Below, piece after piece: positions 7,911-16,418 of a stretch of 36,962 nt of DNA. Made by a program: the position numbers and the translations under genes. How positions within the stretch are numbered: the stretch's first letter is position 1; every line of letters starts with the position of its first letter. Below the pieces are notes generated by a model that was given only the letters and a program-made list of their open reading frames with translations, was not told the DNA's origin and did no database searches. This stretch comes from an uncultured Clostridia bacterium. GTDB lineage: Bacteria > Bacillota > Clostridia > Lachnospirales > CAG-274. The stretch is taken from positions 1-36,962 of the forward strand of contig CANRIS010000025.1 of the NCBI GenBank assembly GCA_947630725.1, in the 5' to 3' direction.

Positions 7911-8117
7911 ATGAACCATGCTTTACAGATAACTGTAGGTAAAAAGCCAAGGAATACAGGCATTGTTTCCTATCACTGTGTGTCGGTAAGAGAACGGCTG
8001 CTTCGTATGCTGCTTGGAGAACCTATTAAGCTGACGGTCATTGTGCCGGGCAATTCGGTAGAGGAGATCGGAATTACGGAAATATGCGAAAGGGGTGAAA
8101 AAAATGTCAGAAATTAA
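7911..8117 (+). CDS. Hypothetical phage protein, 68 aa
   Basis: ATG 7911 follows AAAGAGGTG (7896-7904). The product is small and beta-strand-rich (HALQITVGKKPRNTGIVSYH, ending in TEICERGEKNVRN). It overlaps the next gene by 14 bp, which supports translational coupling. Homologues sit at this place in related prophage replication operons as far as I recall, but no function is known to me. Confidence 0.6.
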   Translation: MNHALQITVGKKPRNTGIVSYHCVSVRERLLRMLLGEPIKLTVIVPGNSVEEIGITEICERGEKNVRN

Positions 8118-8484
8118 GTTTACGATAAATGTTACTGCAGACTCGCAAACTATAGCGAGAATCGTAAAAATGATCAAGGAAGAACTGAAAAACGAAGAAC
8201 TGCCTGTTATGCTTGTGCCTACAAAGGACACAGTCGAAGAAATGGACAAGCAGTCTACGGCAAAATCAGCCGAACAGGATGCTGTTCCTTGGACGGAAGA
8301 TAATAAACCTATGCCGACTCTTGAGGAAGTAAGAGCTTTACTGGCTGACAAGTCACGCAGCGGCTATTCTTCTGAGGTAAAGGCGCTTATATCAAAGTAC
8401 GGCGCAGACAGGCTGTCGGAGGTGGATCCATCTAGGTATCCCGAAATGTTCAAAGAAGCGGAGGCGATAGGAAATGCCAAATAG
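8104..8484 (+). CDS. Hypothetical phage early protein
   Basis: 126 aa, ATG 8104 with AAAGGGG 7-8 nt upstream; a GTG at 8095 overlaps the ribosome site and is less likely. Residues 1-35 form a beta-alpha unit (KFTINVTADSQTIARIVKMI). A low-complexity linker follows, then a C-terminal helical domain of about 55 residues (LEEVRALLADKSRSGYSSEV...PSRYPEMFKEAEA). The C-terminal repeat-like unit is common in proteins encoded next to DUF2800 nucleases, some of which carry a doubtful 'rrp5' label. It overlaps the nuclease gene by 11 bp. No function assigned. Confidence 0.6.
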   Translation: MSEIKFTINVTADSQTIARIVKMIKEELKNEELPVMLVPTKDTVEEMDKQSTAKSAEQDAVPWTEDNKPMPTLEEVRALLADKSRSGYSSEVKALISKYGADRLSEVDPSRYPEMFKEAEAIGNAK

Positions 8485-9601
8485 TCACGCATTGCTTTCG
8501 GCTTCGTCAAGTTATCGTTGGCTTGCCTGCCCACCGTCTGCAAGGCTGTGTGAGAACGTGGAGGATAAAGGCAGTGAATACGCAGCAGAGGGAACGGCGG
8601 CTCATACCCTGTGTGAGTATAAGCTGAAAGCCGCACTGGGTATGGACGCCGAAAACCCGATAGAAAATCTCAATTACTACAATGAGGAAATGGAAAACTG
8701 CGCCAATGAATATGCGTTGTTTGTTATGCAGCTTTTGGAGGAAACAAAGAAGGTTTGCAAAGACCCCATAGTCCTTATTGAACAGAGACTTGATTTTTCA
8801 AAATATGTTCCCGAAGGCTTCGGAACAGGGGACTGCGTAATTATTGCCGATGACACACTTTCGGTTATCGACTACAAACATGGCAAAGGTGTTGAAGTGT
8901 CGGCAGAAAATAGTCCCCAGATGATGTGTTATGCACTTGGCGCATTGGAGATATTCGATAGTATCTATGATATTGAAAAAATACAGATGTGCATATTTCA
9001 GCCAAGGAGAGAAAATGTAAGTACATACACTATAGACAAGGCTGAACTTCTGAAATGGGCTGAAAATGTTCTTGCTCCTACCGCTCGACTTGCTTTTGAG
9101 GGTAAAGGTGAATTTTGTGCAGGTGAACATTGCCGTTTCTGTAAGGTCAAGGCAAACTGCCGAAAAAGAGCCGAGTACAATCTCGAACTTGCCAAATACG
9201 ATTTTGAACCGCCGTCAACTCTTGACAATGTGGAGATAGCAGCAATTCTTGAAAAGGCGGACGAGCTTATCGCTTGGGCAGGAGATGTAAAGGATTATGC
9301 TCTTCAAAAGGCTTTAAGCGGAGAAACCTTCCCCGGATTTAAGGTAGTTGAAGGACGTTCCAACAGGAAGTATACAAACGAATATGCCGTAGCCGAAAAA
9401 GTCAAAGATGCAGGTTATGATCCATATGAACACAGCGTTCTGGGCATAACGGCAATGACAAAAATGTTAGGCAAAACCAAATTTAACGAACTGCTTTCGG
9501 AGTATATACATAAGCCACAGGGAAAACCTGTACTTGTACCCGAAAGTGACAGAAGAAAACCGATGAATACAGCCAAAGAGGATTTTAAGGAGGAAAAATA
9601 A
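8474..9601 (+). CDS. DUF2800 family PD-(D/E)XK (Cas4/RecB-like) nuclease
   Basis: 375 aa. The N-terminus HALLSASSSYRWLACPPSA with an early Cys, followed by GTAAHTLCEY, is the DUF2800 signature. GTGDCVIIADDTLSVIDYKH gives the nuclease core: the Asp in GTGD and the D-Y-K of motif III. The QMMCYALGAL helix follows. FCAGEHCRFCKVKANCRKRA near residue 220 supplies three Cys which, with the N-terminal Cys, would bind an iron-sulphur cluster as in Cas4/AddB-like exonucleases. It is translationally coupled to the upstream gene and lies directly before the DUF2815 gene, suggesting a two-component recombination or end-processing module for phage DNA. Confidence 0.9.
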   Translation: MPNSHALLSASSSYRWLACPPSARLCENVEDKGSEYAAEGTAAHTLCEYKLKAALGMDAENPIENLNYYNEEMENCANEYALFVMQLLEETKKVCKDPIVLIEQRLDFSKYVPEGFGTGDCVIIADDTLSVIDYKHGKGVEVSAENSPQMMCYALGALEIFDSIYDIEKIQMCIFQPRRENVSTYTIDKAELLKWAENVLAPTARLAFEGKGEFCAGEHCRFCKVKANCRKRAEYNLELAKYDFEPPSTLDNVEIAAILEKADELIAWAGDVKDYALQKALSGETFPGFKVVEGRSNRKYTNEYAVAEKVKDAGYDPYEHSVLGITAMTKMLGKTKFNELLSEYIHKPQGKPVLVPESDRRKPMNTAKEDFKEEK

Positions 9602-10162
9602 ATGGAAAAATTCATAAACCCAACAAAGGTCATAACAGGAAAAGAAACAAGATGGAGCTATGCAAATGTATGGCAAGCAAAAAGTATTAACGGAGGCACT
9701 CCAAAGTACAGCGTAAGTCTTATCATACCTAAGTCAGATACAGTAACAGTCAATAAAATAAAAGCGGCTATTCAGGCAGCTTATGAGGAGGGCGAAAGCA
9801 AGCTCAAAGGCAACGGCAGGACAGTACCGCCGCTTAAAGCTATAAAAATCCCGCTCCGTGACGGTGACGTTGAAAGACCTGATGACGAAACCTATGCAAA
9901 CAGCTATTTTGTAAATGCCAATTCATCAACCGCTCCGGGCATTGTGGACGCAGAACGTCAGCCTATATTGGATCATTCCGAAGTCTACAGCGGAGTTTAT
10001 GGCAGAGCTTCTATAAATTTCTATGCATTCAACAGCAATGGCAATAGGGGCATAGCCTGCGGTCTTAACAATCTTCAGAAGATACGTGACGGCGAGCCTT
10101 TAGGCGGAAAAGCAAGAGCCGAAGACGACTTTGCGGATGAAGACGATGATTTCTTAAGCTAA
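9602..10162 (+). CDS. DUF2815 family protein, probable ssDNA-binding/annealing partner
   Basis: 186 aa, ATG right after the nuclease stop, with AGGAGGA at 9589-9595. The N-terminus (INPTKVITGKETRWSYANVW) and the GVYGRASINFYAFNSNGNRG region are typical of DUF2815. The C-terminus is a strongly acidic tail (DDFADEDDDFLS), like the protein-interaction tail of single-stranded DNA-binding proteins. In phages this family always sits beside DUF2800 and PolA-type polymerases, which is why an SSB-like role is inferred. The tail and context support it; direct biochemistry is not known to me. Confidence 0.85.
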   Translation: MEKFINPTKVITGKETRWSYANVWQAKSINGGTPKYSVSLIIPKSDTVTVNKIKAAIQAAYEEGESKLKGNGRTVPPLKAIKIPLRDGDVERPDDETYANSYFVNANSSTAPGIVDAERQPILDHSEVYSGVYGRASINFYAFNSNGNRGIACGLNNLQKIRDGEPLGGKARAEDDFADEDDDFLS

Positions 10163-10182
10163 TAGTATTACTGCGGTAAAAG

Positions 10183-10206
10183 GGGCGGCTGCTGCGGCTG
10201 CCGCCC
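10183..10206 (+). promoter_or_regulatory. GC-rich hairpin before the polymerase gene
   Basis: GGGCGGC (10183-10189) pairs with GCCGCCC (10200-10206) over a 10-nt loop, immediately upstream of GGAGGAA, the ribosome site of the polymerase. It has no T-run, so it is more likely an mRNA-processing or translation-level element than a terminator. Confidence 0.45.
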
Positions 10207-10224
10207 TGTATCGGAGGAATTGTT

Positions 10225-13134
10225 ATGAAAGATATACATATCGACATAGAGTCTTTTTCGTCTGTGGATTTAACAAAATGTGGAGTGTATAAATATGCGC
10301 AGTCCGAGGATTTTGAGATTTTGTTATTTGGCTACTCTGTTGACGGCGGAGAAGTTAAGGTGGTTGATTTGGCTAAGGGTGAGAAAATACCCGATGAGAT
10401 AATTAACGCTTTATCGGATGACTCTATAATCAAATGGGCACATAACGCAAATTTTGAAAGGGTCTGTTTGTCCGAATATCTGAGAAAGTATTATTCCCAT
10501 AAATTCTTGTCCTACAGCATAAACGAAGATACTGTGGGTGATTATCTTGGTCCGTCATCGTGGAAATGCACAATGGTGTGTTCTGCATATATGGGACTTC
10601 CTTTTTCTCTTGAAGATGTAGGGGCCGTACTTGGACTTGACAAACAGAAACTGACCGAAGGTAAAGAACTCATAAGATACTTTTGTGTTCCCTGCAAGCC
10701 CACAAAGGCAAACGGAAACAGAACGAGAAATCTGCCACACCACTCTCCCGACAAATGGGAAATGTTCAAGAAATACAACAAGCGGGATGTGGAAGTAGAA
10801 ATGCAGATACAACAGAAGTTATCTAAATTTCCTGTTCCCGATTTTGTATGGGAAGAATATCACCTTGATCAAGAGATAAACGACAGAGGGATTGCTGTAG
10901 ATATAGAGCTTGCAAAAAATGCTGTAATGTTTGATGAACTTGTAAAAGCGGAATTAATGGACACAATGCAGGAAATAACAAGGCTTGAAAATCCAAATTC
11001 GGTACAGCAGATGAAAGAATGGCTTGTTGAAAACGGTCTGGAAGTTGACAGCTTAGATAAAAAGGCAGTTTCGGAACTGCTTAAAACTGCTCCCCCGAAG
11101 CTTAAAAAGGTTCTTGAAATAAGACAGCAGCTTGCAAAATCATCCGTAAAAAAGTATCAGGCAATGTTGAACGCAGCCTGTGAGGATAACCGGGCAAGAG
11201 GGATGTTTAAATTTTACGGAGCAAATCGCACAGGGCGGTATAGTTCCCGTATTATCCAGATTCAGAATTTACCTCAAAACCATATGCCCGATTTGGAACA
11301 GGCGAGAGAAATTGTCAGAAGCGGAGATTATGAAACGATGTCAATACTGTATGACAATATTCCGGATACCCTTTCCCAGCTTATAAGAACAGCCTTTATT
11401 CCGAGGGAAGGATATAAGTTTATTGTTGCAGACTTTTCGGCAATAGAAGCTCGTGTTATTGCTTGGCTTGCAGGTGAAAAATGGAAATCAAATGCTTTTG
11501 CTAAAGGGGAAGACATTTATTGTTCGACAGCATCGAGAATGTTTAATGTCCCAGTGAAAAAGCATGGAATAAATAGTGAACTTAGGCAAAAAGGTAAGGT
11601 TACTGAACTTGCTTGTATCGCAGAAGGACAACTGGTACTAACAGATTGTGGCTTAATACCTATAGAAAAAGTCACACATAATATGAGGCTCTGGGATGGA
11701 GAAGAATGGGTATGTCATGAAGGAGTAATATTTAAAGGTGAAAGAGAGGTAATTACATATGAAGGACTCACAGCAACACCGGAACATCTCGTTTGGGTCG
11801 AAGGGAAATCGAAGCCTATACAGTTTGGAATCGCCGCCGCCAATGGAATACATCTCTTACAAACCGGAAATGGTGGGAGAGCAATACGGCTGGGTGAAAA
11901 TAATAAGCCCGGAAAAGCGATGGAACAAGGCAATGAATCATTGTTATGTATTGACTCAATGCATCGGCTGTGGAAGCATACAATGGCAAAATCGAAACAA
12001 TTTAACAAGCAGAAAATCAAAAGGTTGTCAAAGATGTTCAAAACCAAGGCGAATCCCTCAATGGTTGTACAAAAGGCTTTCTGCTGCCAAACAAAGGTGC
12101 GAAAACTCCAAAGACAAAGGGTATCACAATTATGGAGCAAGAGGAATAAAATTCGAGTTTTCAAGCGCAACAGAAGCAGGACTTTATCTTATAACCCAAT
12201 ATGGACTTCCGGACAAGAAAATGGAAATAGATCGAATAGACAACAATGGAAATTATGCTCCCGGCAATATCCATTTTGTGACGCACGAACAAAATTGTTC
12301 AAACAGGCGGTGTACTGTTCTTTCCAAATTTTCTCAGAAATATTGGCCCTATTCAAAATCTGTTGTTTTACGAAAATTGACACAGGGAAAAACACGAGAA
12401 GAAATAATACAGGATGCAGAGACAGCAGTATTGAAAAAAAGAAAAGGTTGGAGATTAATATCGGCTCGGCTCGACTTTATGATATACGAAATGCCGGACG
12501 ATATCATCGTTTTACCGTATCGGGAAAACTTGTACACAACTGTGGTTACGGTGGATCAGTAGGCGCGCTTAAGTCAATGGGCGCACTTGAAATGGGCATT
12601 CCCGAAGACGAACTGAAACCTCTTGTTGATGCGTGGAGAGAAGCAAATCCCAATATAGTCGGTTTGTGGTACGAGGTGGACAGAGCAGTTATTAAAACAG
12701 TCAAGGAAAGAATAACAACTACTGTCAGATGTCTTAAATTTACATACAAAAGCGGTATGCTTTTTATCACTCTTCCATCGGGCAGAAACCTTGTTTATGT
12801 AAAGCCAAGGATAGGTGAGAACCGTTTCGGCAGCGAGTCTGTAACCTATGAGGGCATAGGCAGCACAAAGAAATGGGAAAGGATAGAAAGCTATGGCGCG
12901 AAGTTTGTTGAGAACTGTATACAAGCCATTGCAAGAGATATACTTTTCTACGCAATGAAAACCTTATCCCATTGCTTTATTGTAGCGACTGTACATGATG
13001 AGATTATCATTGAGGCAGACAAAAGAGTGTCCGTAGATGCAGTATGCGAACAGATGTCGAGAACACCGCCCTGGACGGAGGGGCTGCTTCTGAAAGCTGA
13101 CGGTTTTGAAGTTGAATTTTATAAAAAAGAATAG
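10225..13134 (+). CDS. Phage DNA polymerase I family protein interrupted by an intein
   Basis: 969 aa precursor; without the 309-aa intein the mature enzyme would be 660 aa, normal for this phage family. The N-terminal 3'-5' exonuclease shows HIDIESF (D7, E9), WAHNANFERVCL and YNKRDVEVE. Polymerase motif A is VADFSAIEARVIAWLAG, motif B is RQKGKVTELA followed by CGYGGSVGAL, and motif C is VATVHDEIIIEAD. The intein sits inside motif B (after residue 463), between Ala and the Cys that starts the glycine-rich O-helix turn. GGAGGAA precedes the ATG. Replicates the phage genome together with the primase/helicase genes downstream. Without splicing the active site would be destroyed. Confidence 0.93.
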   Translation: MKDIHIDIESFSSVDLTKCGVYKYAQSEDFEILLFGYSVDGGEVKVVDLAKGEKIPDEIINALSDDSIIKWAHNANFERVCLSEYLRKYYSHKFLSYSINEDTVGDYLGPSSWKCTMVCSAYMGLPFSLEDVGAVLGLDKQKLTEGKELIRYFCVPCKPTKANGNRTRNLPHHSPDKWEMFKKYNKRDVEVEMQIQQKLSKFPVPDFVWEEYHLDQEINDRGIAVDIELAKNAVMFDELVKAELMDTMQEITRLENPNSVQQMKEWLVENGLEVDSLDKKAVSELLKTAPPKLKKVLEIRQQLAKSSVKKYQAMLNAACEDNRARGMFKFYGANRTGRYSSRIIQIQNLPQNHMPDLEQAREIVRSGDYETMSILYDNIPDTLSQLIRTAFIPREGYKFIVADFSAIEARVIAWLAGEKWKSNAFAKGEDIYCSTASRMFNVPVKKHGINSELRQKGKVTELACIAEGQLVLTDCGLIPIEKVTHNMRLWDGEEWVCHEGVIFKGEREVITYEGLTATPEHLVWVEGKSKPIQFGIAAANGIHLLQTGNGGRAIRLGENNKPGKAMEQGNESLLCIDSMHRLWKHTMAKSKQFNKQKIKRLSKMFKTKANPSMVVQKAFCCQTKVRKLQRQRVSQLWSKRNKIRVFKRNRSRTLSYNPIWTSGQENGNRSNRQQWKLCSRQYPFCDARTKLFKQAVYCSFQIFSEILALFKICCFTKIDTGKNTRRNNTGCRDSSIEKKKRLEINIGSARLYDIRNAGRYHRFTVSGKLVHNCGYGGSVGALKSMGALEMGIPEDELKPLVDAWREANPNIVGLWYEVDRAVIKTVKERITTTVRCLKFTYKSGMLFITLPSGRNLVYVKPRIGENRFGSESVTYEGIGSTKKWERIESYGAKFVENCIQAIARDILFYAMKTLSHCFIVATVHDEIIIEADKRVSVDAVCEQMSRTPPWTEGLLLKADGFEVEFYKKE
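11614..12540 (+). other. Intein in DNA polymerase motif B (309 aa)
   Basis: Runs from C464 to N772 of the precursor and is followed by Cys (+1). Block A is CIAEGQLVLTDCGLIPIEKV, block B GLTATPEHLVWV (Thr and His of the TxxH motif), block F LYDIRNAGRYHRFTVSG, block G KLVHN. All residues for standard class 1 splicing (C1, TxxH, His-Asn, C+1) are present. There is no in-frame LAGLIDADG or HNH domain: the middle ~200 residues in this frame are Lys/Arg/Ser/Gln-rich and look like by-product sequence. An HNH endonuclease is encoded over the same bases in the +1 frame. Confidence 0.92.
11759..12562 (+). CDS. HNH homing endonuclease nested out of frame in the intein
   Basis: 267 aa in the +1 frame relative to the polymerase. 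ATG 11759 has AAAGAGAGGT (11741-11750) 8 nt upstream; ATG 11843 is an alternative start closer to the recognised domain. Residues about 37-93 match the N-terminal module of phage HNH enzymes (MVGEQYGWVKII; Cys pairs C68/C71 and C90/C93). Residues 100-185 contain QWLYKRLSAAKQRCENSKDK, YHNYGARGIKFEF, MEIDRIDNNGNYAPGNIHFV and EQNCSNRR: the usual 'RID-NNG-NY-P-N' HNH core. The C-terminal tail runs past the end of the intein into polymerase sequence and stops at 12562. It probably makes the intein mobile. The host frame has no stop codon over this region. Confidence 0.85.
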   Translation: MKDSQQHRNISFGSKGNRSLYSLESPPPMEYISYKPEMVGEQYGWVKIISPEKRWNKAMNHCYVLTQCIGCGSIQWQNRNNLTSRKSKGCQRCSKPRRIPQWLYKRLSAAKQRCENSKDKGYHNYGARGIKFEFSSATEAGLYLITQYGLPDKKMEIDRIDNNGNYAPGNIHFVTHEQNCSNRRCTVLSKFSQKYWPYSKSVVLRKLTQGKTREEIIQDAETAVLKKRKGWRLISARLDFMIYEMPDDIIVLPYRENLYTTVVTVDQ

Positions 13135-13147
13135 GAGTTGAGTACAT

Positions 13148-13408
13148 ATGAACAGAATTTATGAATTTGCAGCGAAAACAGCACTTGAGGATTATATAGA
13201 CCGAAACACTGATGACTGCATCGGATATGATGAGGTCGAAAAAGCCACAAAGGAATTTGATGACTATTTAGAACACATAGAGCTTGCCGATGCCGTTAAG
13301 AGAGATTTAGACGATAAGGTATTTTTTCTCATAACAAAATATGAAAACTGTGCATTTATAAATGGTTTTTGTACGGCGGTTGATCTGGCATACGGCGGTC
13401 AGGATTAA
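13148..13408 (+). CDS. Hypothetical phage protein, 86 aa
   Basis: ATG 13148 with AGGAG (13133-13137, overlapping the polymerase stop) upstream. The product is acidic and mostly helical (FAAKTALEDYIDRNTDDCIG ... FDDYLEHIELADAVKRDLDD). It ends just before the next gene's AAGGAGG. Small acidic proteins at this position are common in these replication modules. No family recognised. Confidence 0.6.
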   Translation: MNRIYEFAAKTALEDYIDRNTDDCIGYDEVEKATKEFDDYLEHIELADAVKRDLDDKVFFLITKYENCAFINGFCTAVDLAYGGQD

Positions 13409-13421
13409 GGAGGTTTTTTCC

Positions 13422-13589
13422 GTGAATCTTTATTATGAACTTGTAACCATAAAAAATCAAATACCTGTTAACACATATAGGACAATTCTCGGTCAGATAA
13501 GGTCGGGAGATGTTAAGGGAGCGCAGACGGGCATCAGGCGAATGAAAGAAAAGTTAGGGAGAAAGGCATATGACAATAAGAAAGTATAA
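13422..13589 (+). CDS. Hypothetical phage protein, 55 aa
   Basis: GTG 13422 chosen because AAGGAGG lies at 13407-13413; an upstream in-frame start at 13362 would lie inside the preceding gene. The product is small and basic (YYELVTIKNQIPVNTYRTIL, then SGDVKGAQTGIRRMKEKLGR). It overlaps the DUF4406 gene by 20 bp. Not recognised. Confidence 0.55.
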   Translation: MNLYYELVTIKNQIPVNTYRTILGQIRSGDVKGAQTGIRRMKEKLGRKAYDNKKV

Positions 13590-14001
13590 CTCGGAAGGGT
13601 ATTATGACCCAACAGAGTATGAGGCGCTAACAAAAATCAGCATAGAGGAAAGAGCGGTTAAAAGAGCCGCAAACTTCCGACCTCTCGTATACATATGCTC
13701 TCCCTATTCGGGAGACATTGAAACAAATACGGAGAATGCAAGAAAATACAGCCGTTTTGCTGTTGACAACAATGCTATACCTTTTGCGCCTCATCTGCTT
13801 TTGCCGCAATATATTTCCGAGGAAACGGAAAGAGAACTTGCGATGTTTATGAATAAGGTGTTTTTAAGCAAGTGTGTTGAATTATGGGTATTCGGCAGTA
13901 ATATAACGGCAGGTATGGAATATGAGATCGAGAAAGCAGAAAAGCACAATAAACCCATCAGATACTTTACCGAGGAAATGGAGGAGATAAAATGCAGATG
14001 A
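13570..14001 (+). CDS. DUF4406 family, nucleoside 2-deoxyribosyltransferase-like
   Basis: 143 aa. YICSPYSGDIETNTENARKY is the conserved opening of DUF4406 and deoxyribosyltransferase-like folds. PFAPHLLLPQYI follows, then ELWVFGSNITAGMEYEIEKA, which carries the G-x-x-T-x-G-M-x-x-E motif including the likely catalytic Glu. KPIRYFTEE closes the fold. Related enzymes cleave or exchange the base of deoxynucleosides; a role in phage nucleotide metabolism or modified bases is an inference. It overlaps both neighbours (20 bp and 10 bp), so it belongs to the replication operon. Confidence 0.8.
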   Translation: MTIRKYNSEGYYDPTEYEALTKISIEERAVKRAANFRPLVYICSPYSGDIETNTENARKYSRFAVDNNAIPFAPHLLLPQYISEETERELAMFMNKVFLSKCVELWVFGSNITAGMEYEIEKAEKHNKPIRYFTEEMEEIKCR

Positions 14002-16253
14002 CTATTTATACTGCCAATTGTGCAGGCAAGGCAAAAAATGCTGTCTATCCAAACAAGCGCATTATCAGCAATGCCGATGATTTTACTGCAGCAATAGCCT
14101 ATGACCATGTTTGCGCAAAGTTTAAGCAAAATCATCGCGGCAAAGATGATTTTATATCGGCGGACTGTCTTGTTATGGATAATGACAATACGCACTCCGA
14201 TAATCCCGAAGATTGGATATATCCGGGGGATTATGCAAGTATGTTTTCGGACATTGCCTATATAATTGCTCCAAGCAGACATAATATGAAGGTCAAAGAA
14301 GGAAAATCGGCAAGACCGAGACATCATATATATTTTCCGCTTAACACAGTTACCGATGCCGATACATATGCGGATCTAAAAAAGAAATTGCTTGCCGATT
14401 ACCCATTCTTTGATTCGGGCGCCATAGATGCCGCAAGGTTTATATACGGTCATGCAACAGACGATATCATATGGAATGACAGCGACTTGACTGTTGAATT
14501 TATCTTCTCGTTTACAAAAGGTACTATACCGTATGGAAGCAGAAATTCTACTATGTCACGTTTTGCAGGTAAAGTTCTGAAGAGATTTGGCGAAACCGAC
14601 GAGGCACATAATATTTTTCTTGAAAAAGCAGGGAAATGCAGTCCTCCTCTTGACGATGAAGAGCTAAAAACAGTATGGCGTTCGGCTTTGAAATTTTTCA
14701 GAAAGATAGCCAAAAGCCCGAACTACATACCTGCGGACAAATACGAAAACTTAAGGGACAATGGGGACAAAATTAAATGGGATGAACCCATACCTCTTGA
14801 GAACGAGGTTCTGCCGACATTTCCCATTGAATCCCTGCCTCGTGTACTCAGGGATTATGCGCTAAGCGCAGCGGAATCGACCCAGACCTCTGTTGATATG
14901 GCGGCGGCAGGCATACTTGCTGTAGCCTCGGCTTGCATGAGAAATCTCTATAAGGTGGAAGCCAAAGCAGACTGGCAGGAGCCGACCAATATATATGTTC
15001 TTATTGTTGCAGAGCCTTCTGAGCGGAAAACGGCGGTTATATCTCTTTTGAAAAAGCCTGTAGATGAGTTTGTGGAGGAATACAACAAGGCGCATAAGGT
15101 GGAGTTTGAAATGTCAAAGGCGGTAAAACAGAGGCTTGAAAATACAAAAAACAGGCTTATAAGCTCAGCAAGGAAAAAAGGCGAGGAATCCGTTGCCGAG
15201 GACTTCAATGATAAGCTTCAGGAGGTAATCGAACAGCTTGTAAATTTTAAGGAACAGAAACCTATGAGGGTTTATGTTGACGATACTACTCCCGAAAAGC
15301 TTGTGGAAATTCTCGCCGAAAACAATAACGCTATATCCATCATATCCTCCGAAGGCGGCATATTCGATGTTTTAAGCGGCACATATTCGGGAAAGGTCAA
15401 TATAGATGTTTTTCTGAAAGCTTACTCCGGAGAACGTATAGCTGTTGACAGGATAATGAGAGACTCGATTTTTATAGACGATGCCTGCCTTACCATACTT
15501 CTGACCGTTCAGCCTGTGGTAATAAGCGACCTTATGAGTAATAAAAAATTTCGTCACAGAGGTCTGACAGCAAGATTTTTATATACAGCTCCAATGTCCT
15601 ATGTAGGAGAACGAAAATTTAATTCTCAGCCTATCGATCCCAAGTGTTATGAAGATTATAAAAATCTTATTTATAATATTCTTTCGGAAAATAAGACGAT
15701 AAATCTTATAAAGCTGACAGACGGAGCGAGGTCTGTTTTAAACGAGTATTACGACTGGGTGGAAAAAAGGCTTGCAGGAGAATTTTCGGTCTACGGAGAC
15801 TGGGTAGGAAAGCTTGTGGGTAACACTCTGAGGATAGCAGGGATACTGGCTCGTGTGTCAGTTCTGAAAAAAGACATTGGCGATGCTTTTTTAGAATCGG
15901 ATCCCCCTGTTGAAATAAACAAAGCAACTATGGAAGATGCAGTCCGGATAGGAAAATACTTCTTCTCACAGGCGGTTTCAGCCTATTCGGAAATGGGTAT
16001 TCATTCTGAGTTCAAGGCGGCTTTGAAGGCGCTTGAGAAAATACGAAGCAGCAAAGAAGAAAAAATAACAAGACGTGGTCTTATGCGTATTTGCAGATGG
16101 ATCTCAAGAGTGGAAGAAGCGCAAAGCATACTTGATACCCTTGAAGACTGTGGTTATGTCCGCATTGTCACAGTCGAAAATGCAGACAGAGCGCGCGGCG
16201 GAAGACCCAAAAATGCCGAATATTCCGTCAATCCGATGGTATTTGAATCATAA
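13992..16253 (+). CDS. AEP primase / PriCT / DUF3987 primase-helicase
   Basis: 753 aa. Residues 1-180 resemble an archaeo-eukaryotic primase-polymerase core: an acidic pair (VMDNDNTHSD, residues 61-70) and the H-H-I-Y motif (residues 111-114). Residues about 185-240 are a PriCT-1-like domain (RNSTMSRFAGKVLKRFG ... CSPPLDDEELKTVWRSALKF). Residues about 270-720 are DUF3987: LRDYALSAAESTQTSVDMAA, a P-loop-like AEPSERKTAVISLL (341-354, lacking the usual glycines), VYVDDTTPEKLVEIL, SIISSEGGIFDVLSGTYSG and the C-terminal winged-helix part. It probably primes and unwinds phage DNA. ATG 13992 overlaps the DUF4406 gene, with GGAGGAG just upstream. Confidence 0.85.
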   Translation: MQMTIYTANCAGKAKNAVYPNKRIISNADDFTAAIAYDHVCAKFKQNHRGKDDFISADCLVMDNDNTHSDNPEDWIYPGDYASMFSDIAYIIAPSRHNMKVKEGKSARPRHHIYFPLNTVTDADTYADLKKKLLADYPFFDSGAIDAARFIYGHATDDIIWNDSDLTVEFIFSFTKGTIPYGSRNSTMSRFAGKVLKRFGETDEAHNIFLEKAGKCSPPLDDEELKTVWRSALKFFRKIAKSPNYIPADKYENLRDNGDKIKWDEPIPLENEVLPTFPIESLPRVLRDYALSAAESTQTSVDMAAAGILAVASACMRNLYKVEAKADWQEPTNIYVLIVAEPSERKTAVISLLKKPVDEFVEEYNKAHKVEFEMSKAVKQRLENTKNRLISSARKKGEESVAEDFNDKLQEVIEQLVNFKEQKPMRVYVDDTTPEKLVEILAENNNAISIISSEGGIFDVLSGTYSGKVNIDVFLKAYSGERIAVDRIMRDSIFIDDACLTILLTVQPVVISDLMSNKKFRHRGLTARFLYTAPMSYVGERKFNSQPIDPKCYEDYKNLIYNILSENKTINLIKLTDGARSVLNEYYDWVEKRLAGEFSVYGDWVGKLVGNTLRIAGILARVSVLKKDIGDAFLESDPPVEINKATMEDAVRIGKYFFSQAVSAYSEMGIHSEFKAALKALEKIRSSKEEKITRRGLMRICRWISRVEEAQSILDTLEDCGYVRIVTVENADRARGGRPKNAEYSVNPMVFES

Positions 16254-16257
16254 AAAA

Positions 16258-16386
16258 AGTTTTGTCACGTTTTTTGGCATTCTTATATATAAATATCCAT
16301 ATATACCTGTCCCCATAGTCGTTATAAATATATATATATAATAATTATTATTATTATTTTATATAAGAGGACAATGTGACAAAACT
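16258..16386. other. AT-rich inverted-repeat region, candidate replication origin
   Basis: AGTTTTGTCAC (16258-16268) and GTGACAAAACT (16376-16386) are perfect 11-bp inverted repeats flanking about 107 bp of highly AT-rich sequence, including an almost pure A/T run (16323-16365). It is the longest gene-free stretch in the replication module and follows the primase gene. A DNA-unwinding region with initiator sites, or a long mRNA hairpin, would both fit. Confidence 0.35.
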
Positions 16387-16418
16387 ATATACTAAATACA
16401 TAGAAAGGATTTGATGAA

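Noticed and set aside
11715..12170. 151-aa minus-strand ORF across the intein
   Set aside because: No ribosome site or recognisable domain; it arises because this region has two open + strand frames with constrained codons.
16075..16341. 88-aa + strand ORF at the end of the primase gene
   Set aside because: Alternate-frame shadow of the DUF3987 gene without a start signal or domain.
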